From Bullera alba (taxonomy: Eukaryota > Basidiomycota > Tremellomycetes > Tremellales > Bulleraceae), in assembly GCA_001600095.1 (NCBI GenBank), contig BCIX01000001.1:1426001-1490000 (forward strand): a stretch of DNA of 64,000 bases. Direction: 5' to 3'. The notes under the pieces were generated by a model. That model searched no databases. It was not told the origin of the DNA and saw nothing but the letters and a program-made list of their open reading frames with translations. The first letter of the stretch is position 1. Each line of letters starts with the position of its first letter. Positions 60,529 to 64,000 of the stretch are shown in pieces. Both the position numbers and the translations under genes were made by a program.

Positions 60529-60727
60529 AGTCGACACCGTGAAGTAGTTGTACATTTTCAGAGTAGTTGTTTCTGCATACATGCGTACGAGTATTCGCTT
60601 CGCCCAGTATCCGGCATACTCAATCCAGTGTCCAATGTTCGCATTCTTGTACGATGCTCGAGCTTCCAATTTCGGCATCCTTTGCGTGCGAAGTGCCATA
60701 CTCCTCGACTGCTGCCGCTCAACGTAT

Positions 60728-61529
60728 TCAAGGTGGTGATCCCACGGTGGTAGCGGCCTTCTCCTCCTGTCTCTGTTTGTAGGCGGCCCTCTGTTTCTCA
60801 GACGCCTCAACGTAAGGCTAAGTAGACCGATCAGCATCACAACGATACGCGCCCATGACCAGCAGGGACCTTCACTCACCGCCTTCTCCTCAGCGGTCAT
60901 TTTCTTCCACCTGGCGCCGAGCTCGGACGCCTGTTGTGTCATGGGCAGGCCGTCCGACTTGAAGTTCTCCTTGCAGAATACCAGATATGGCCCACCTGGT
61001 CTTCGGTCCTCGGCTGGAGTAAGACCGCGGGGACGAACAAGTCGAGACGATGGAGGCAGAGCTTCGTTGAGTTTGGCAAACTCGCCCCGCTTGAGCTGAC
61101 TGTAAAATGCTACGTATGTCTTTTTTGCCTCCTCTTGAAGCTTGGTGGCAGTGTCGACGTATTTCTTCTTCTCGGCAGCAGGCAGCTCTCGCCAAGCTTC
61201 ACTGCATATTGAGGCGATGGCGCTGATACCGTCCGACACATCGTGTTTGTCCTTGTTGGCTTGCCAGTGGTCCTTGACAAATGCAGAGTAGGCCGTCATT
61301 GCCCGCTGCTCAGGAGGAATAGGAAGACCGAGTCCTGAGAGTTGTAGATGGTGTGAGCTGCCGGCTAGCAGGTCAGAGTCTTCGCCCCGGGGACCGGAAG
61401 ATACGAAGCAGACTCACGATTGAGCTTCTCGATAGTCTTGTTTGACAGAGGCTTCTGGGCAACTTGCGTGGTGCTGAAGGACCTGACGGCCTTGAGGCCG
61501 GTAGACAGGGTTGATCTGGTGTTCAGCAT
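60728..61529 (-). CDS. Mitochondrial protein with two HMG boxes (Abf2/TFAM-like)
   Basis: MLNTRSTLSTGLKAVRSFST is an acid-free, Arg/Ser-rich presequence with a likely cleavage region near RSFSTTQVAQ. The first HMG box runs MTAYSAFVKDHWQANK to EAWRELPAAEKKKYVDTA; the second runs GGPYLVFCKENFKS to GARWKKMTAEEKAPYVEASE, ending YKQRQEEKAATTVGSPP. Proteins of this plan package mitochondrial DNA. Three exons; the exon 1-2 join has two possible acceptors (giving NRLGLPIPP or a slightly longer version). The final exon is found only after removing an intron ending CTTAG. About 210-215 aa. Confidence 0.85.
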
Positions 61530-61897
61530 ATTGTGGATGAGGCTCGAGTGCTCAGATGGAGATGTCACATGTGAGACAGATGAGATGAGTTTCCATTAGC
61601 AGCAGTAGTTCATGATTCAAGATAGGCAGTGGCGCATGTTGTTGTGACGCGACAAAGTGGGCGTTCGAATAAGCTGGCTTAGGATTTCGGACTGCCATTA
61701 GTTCCTTGGCGAGTGGATCATTACCGGCACATTACAATCTGCAACGCTTAATAGGATAGCCGCTTGCTAATACCGCAACACATCCCGGCGGATCTCAATT
61801 CTCAACCGAGATCCGAGATCCGATTTGACCGTTAAGGTGAGGCTGAGCGACTCGTTTCATTTGCCGTCGAGTCAACGTCCAGTTCACTCAGGTACGG

Positions 61898-61905
61898 TAT
61901 AAATA
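61898..61905 (+). promoter_or_regulatory. TATA box of the GST gene
   Basis: TATAAATA lies 58 nt before the GST start codon. Position and sequence fit a core promoter; the upstream region is shared with the divergent HMG-box gene. Confidence 0.5.
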
Positions 61906-61962
61906 CCCATCGTTCAGCATGTCCGGGTCTACTCCCACCACACCCACCACTTACATCCCGTC

Positions 61963-62728
61963 ATGTCCACAACGAACCTCACACTATACTTCCTCAACTC
62001 GTCCAGAGCCATCCGCACCGCTTGGCTGCTACAGGAGCTCGGACTCGAGTATGATCTCGTCGCCGCGGACCGAGCCCCCAACGGTCTCGCTCCTCCAGAT
62101 TTCAAAAGCAAGATACCCGACTCCCTGGGCAAAAGCCCCACTATTCTAGATGGCGATGTGGTCATGAACGAGTCTGGCGCCATTGCCGAGTATCTATGCG
62201 ACAAGTACGACACCAAAGGCAGCTTCCTCCCTCGGGGTGACGATCTGCCTGACCGTGGGCAGGTCATCCAGTGGCTACATGCCGCCGAGGCCACTTTCAT
62301 GGTACACGCCATCGCCATCATCTACACTAGATGGCACCTCCCAGAGACGGCGAAAGACGCTTTACCCGCCATGGAAAAGGCCATGAGCAAGAACATCCAC
62401 AACGACCTGAACTGGTTGGAAGGTCAGCTCAAGGCTCAGAAGGAGAAGGGCAGTGACTGGATCGTGGGCGAGAGCTTGAGCATCGCCGATATTCAGATGC
62501 AATTCGCGTAAGTGGGCCTGCTAGCGAGCTATTCGTTCGGCATTCTGACAGACTTGCTACTCCTTCAGCATTGAATTCATCTTTGAGCGCAAGTTGGGCA
62601 ACGACGGTCCTGGAAACGGACAATGGCCTCTGGTTGAAGCTTGGCTCGAACGGACCAAAGCGCGGGACGCATACAAGAAGACGGTCGAGAGGACGGGCTA
62701 CACTCTGAAGGGTTCGTTCAAGCAGTAG
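61963..62728 (+). CDS. Glutathione S-transferase
   Basis: About 235 aa, two exons with a 61-nt intron (62508-62568). The N-terminal thioredoxin-like domain reads MSTTNLTLYFLNSSRAIRT, where the Ser-Arg pair after the first strand is the usual glutathione-activating region, then AWLLQELGLEYDL. KSPTILDGDVVMNESGAIAEYL gives the cis-Pro and Glu-Ser glutathione-binding motif. The all-helical C-terminal domain has the folding motif SLSIADIQMQF. Soluble, no targeting signal. The class resembles fungal Gtt1-like transferases, but substrate is unknown. Divergent from the HMG-box gene; a TATA box lies at 61898. Confidence 0.92.
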
Positions 62729-63041
62729 AAATCGATCGGTGATGCGATGTAGTCAGTTGTCACTACGTGGAGTGAGTGGGGTGCTTCTCTGTGAGTTTGT
62801 CTCTGCCCCCCGCAGAAGCCAGTGACATGAATCGGCACTTGTGAGTACCGTCCAATGCAGTCGCGACATCGATCTGGCAGATCTGGCAGATCCGCGTTCT
62901 GTGTCAAACCCGACATTCCATAAACGTCTATTTCCACGAGTTGGATGGAAGTGACAACGCGCTGAGACTTCTGGTAAGGTCAAAGGACTGAACATTCCAC
63001 GATGTGAAAGGACAGACCCAGCGGCTCCCAATATCAGCAGG

Positions 63042-63049
63042 TATATATA
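63042..63049 (+). promoter_or_regulatory. TATA-like element before the small basic protein gene
   Basis: TATATATA lies about 90 nt before the ATG at 63140. A plausible core promoter element for that gene. Confidence 0.4.
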
Positions 63050-63139
63050 CCGAACAGATCCGCGCCATCCTCTCTGCTTCACAACACAAATCTACCTTCG
63101 TCCAAAACTCCCACTTCAGGCCAAAGACCCATAAAGACG

Positions 63140-63463
63140 ATGTCTGCCAAATCAGTCGCAAGCACAGCCAGGACCGACTACCGTTCCGCACTCACCAGCG
63201 ATGCCCTCAAGTCCCGTGTTAACGGTTACTTGAAGCGACACCCGGCAGAGACTGTCTCGCAGTGCTTCAGCGGACTCTCGAGTAATGGCGCCCTCAAGGA
63301 GGATACCATTTACTCAGACGACAATGTCGATTACGTGAAGAAAGATGGCACAGTCGGCCGCTCAACATGTGCCAAACTGTTCAAGCCCAAGGTCGGGAAG
63401 AGCGCTGTCAGCAGCCAATCCTCGATCCCCGCATCAGAGGCGCCGACAGCGATCTCAGTCTGA
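63140..63463 (+). CDS. Small unrecognised basic protein, 107 aa
   Basis: An intronless frame from ATG 63140 to TGA 63461-63463, starting MSAKSVASTARTDYRSALTS. The first half is Ala/Ser/Lys-rich with YLKRHPAETVSQCFSG; the middle is acidic (YSDDNVDYVKKDGTVG); the end is Ser-rich. No domain, signal peptide or membrane helix recognised. Codon usage and the TATA-like element at 63042 support a real gene. Confidence 0.55.
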   Translation: MSAKSVASTARTDYRSALTSDALKSRVNGYLKRHPAETVSQCFSGLSSNGALKEDTIYSDDNVDYVKKDGTVGRSTCAKLFKPKVGKSAVSSQSSIPASEAPTAISV

Positions 63464-64000
63464 TAAGCTGACACATTCGGCTGGTCAGAGGCTAGAAAGA
63501 CGGATGATCACGTCCACCGGACTTCGTTTCCTAGCTTTGCTACTTCGTTAGGTGGCCATATGGCCTTGGCGAGTCGACATGCATCGAGAGGATGGCTTAA
63601 AGTCTGACTTGATTGTGTTCTGGGCTACGAGCAGCCGTCAACGATTAGAGTCTCAGACCGCGTCGTCAGATCACCATTGCTGACTTAATCGTACTTTCAC
63701 TAATTCTGGCTGTGCTCTTTTCTCCATACATCCACTTGTCCACCTTACAGTCTTCACATGGTAAGGGCTGACTGCGCAATAGTGCAATTTGCACGCCAGT
63801 GGGCATCGACGATCAGAAATAGAGCAGCTTGAGTGTATCCCCATATCCCACTCATCGAAATCGAGTTCAGCCTCCTAGAAAACGTCTGGCGTGTGATGAT
63901 CCTTTTTGCGTGAACACCCTCAGTGCTCACTAAAACGGATAGCTTGCATGATAGCTGCAACAAAGGATCTCAGTGTCGGTCAGCTCGACGTCTCAGACTC
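63464..64000. other. End of window, no gene assigned
   Basis: A minus-strand gene entering from beyond 64000 is possible (weak splice-like signals near 63760-63950), but I cannot support one. Confidence 0.3.

Noticed and set aside
1..64000. tRNA genes and mobile elements
   Set aside because: Several GTTCGA-like strings were inspected (for example near 33 and 51488); none is part of a cloverleaf. No transposase, reverse transcriptase or long terminal repeat was found.

Overview
The window looks like nuclear DNA of a basidiomycete yeast, most likely a tremellomycete (Cryptococcus/Kwoniella-like). The evidence is dense intron-rich genes with mostly 44-65 nt introns (donor GTGAGT/GTAAGT, branch CTGAC/CTAAC, acceptor YAG), exons as short as 11-12 nt, CFEM proteins with GPI-type tails, and basidiomycete-style housekeeping genes on both strands. 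I saw no transposon, rRNA, tRNA or CRISPR array. Genus is inference; I could not run a search.

Layout. 1-2.3 kb: two direct tandem copies of an unrecognised gene, each with one disabling lesion. 2.6-6.8 kb (minus): a flavin amine oxidase, an unknown protein and the SSU processome factor UTP11. 7.2-11.0 kb (plus): one gene whose five exons encode a mitochondrial ABC half-transporter of the MDL1/ABCB10 type joined in frame to COX10 (heme O synthase). 11.3-18.7 kb: two CFEM GPI-type proteins on either side of TFIIH subunit TFB1, then a secreted Ala/Ser/Thr-rich protein. 20.5-25.4 kb: tandem FAD oxidoreductase paralogues. 25.6-32.2 kb: an IGHMBP2/Hcs1-type helicase, RPB9 (built from small exons) and the HDEL receptor ERD2. 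32.7-42.0 kb (minus): a GATA factor, a beta-carbonic anhydrase, a secreted calpain-like protein with altered catalytic residues, and a CCC1/VIT transporter with a Cys-rich N-terminus. 43.0-50.2 kb: LRO1 (PDAT) and a membrane-anchored GH5 exo-glucanase. 52.9-63.5 kb: COX4, a large disordered nuclear protein, ornithine aminotransferase, a small unknown, a mitochondrial double HMG-box protein, a GST and a small basic protein.

The genes do not form one pathway. A mitochondrial/iron-heme theme recurs: the MDL1-COX10 fusion, COX4, the mitochondrial HMG protein, the vacuolar iron transporter and two CFEM proteins with the Asp used for heme binding. The strongest leads are the MDL1-COX10 fusion with its buried presequence-like stretch, and the secreted calpain-like protein in which Cys-His-Asn reads Ser-His-Asp. 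The longest stretches without a gene are 50219-52948 and 18685-20472.
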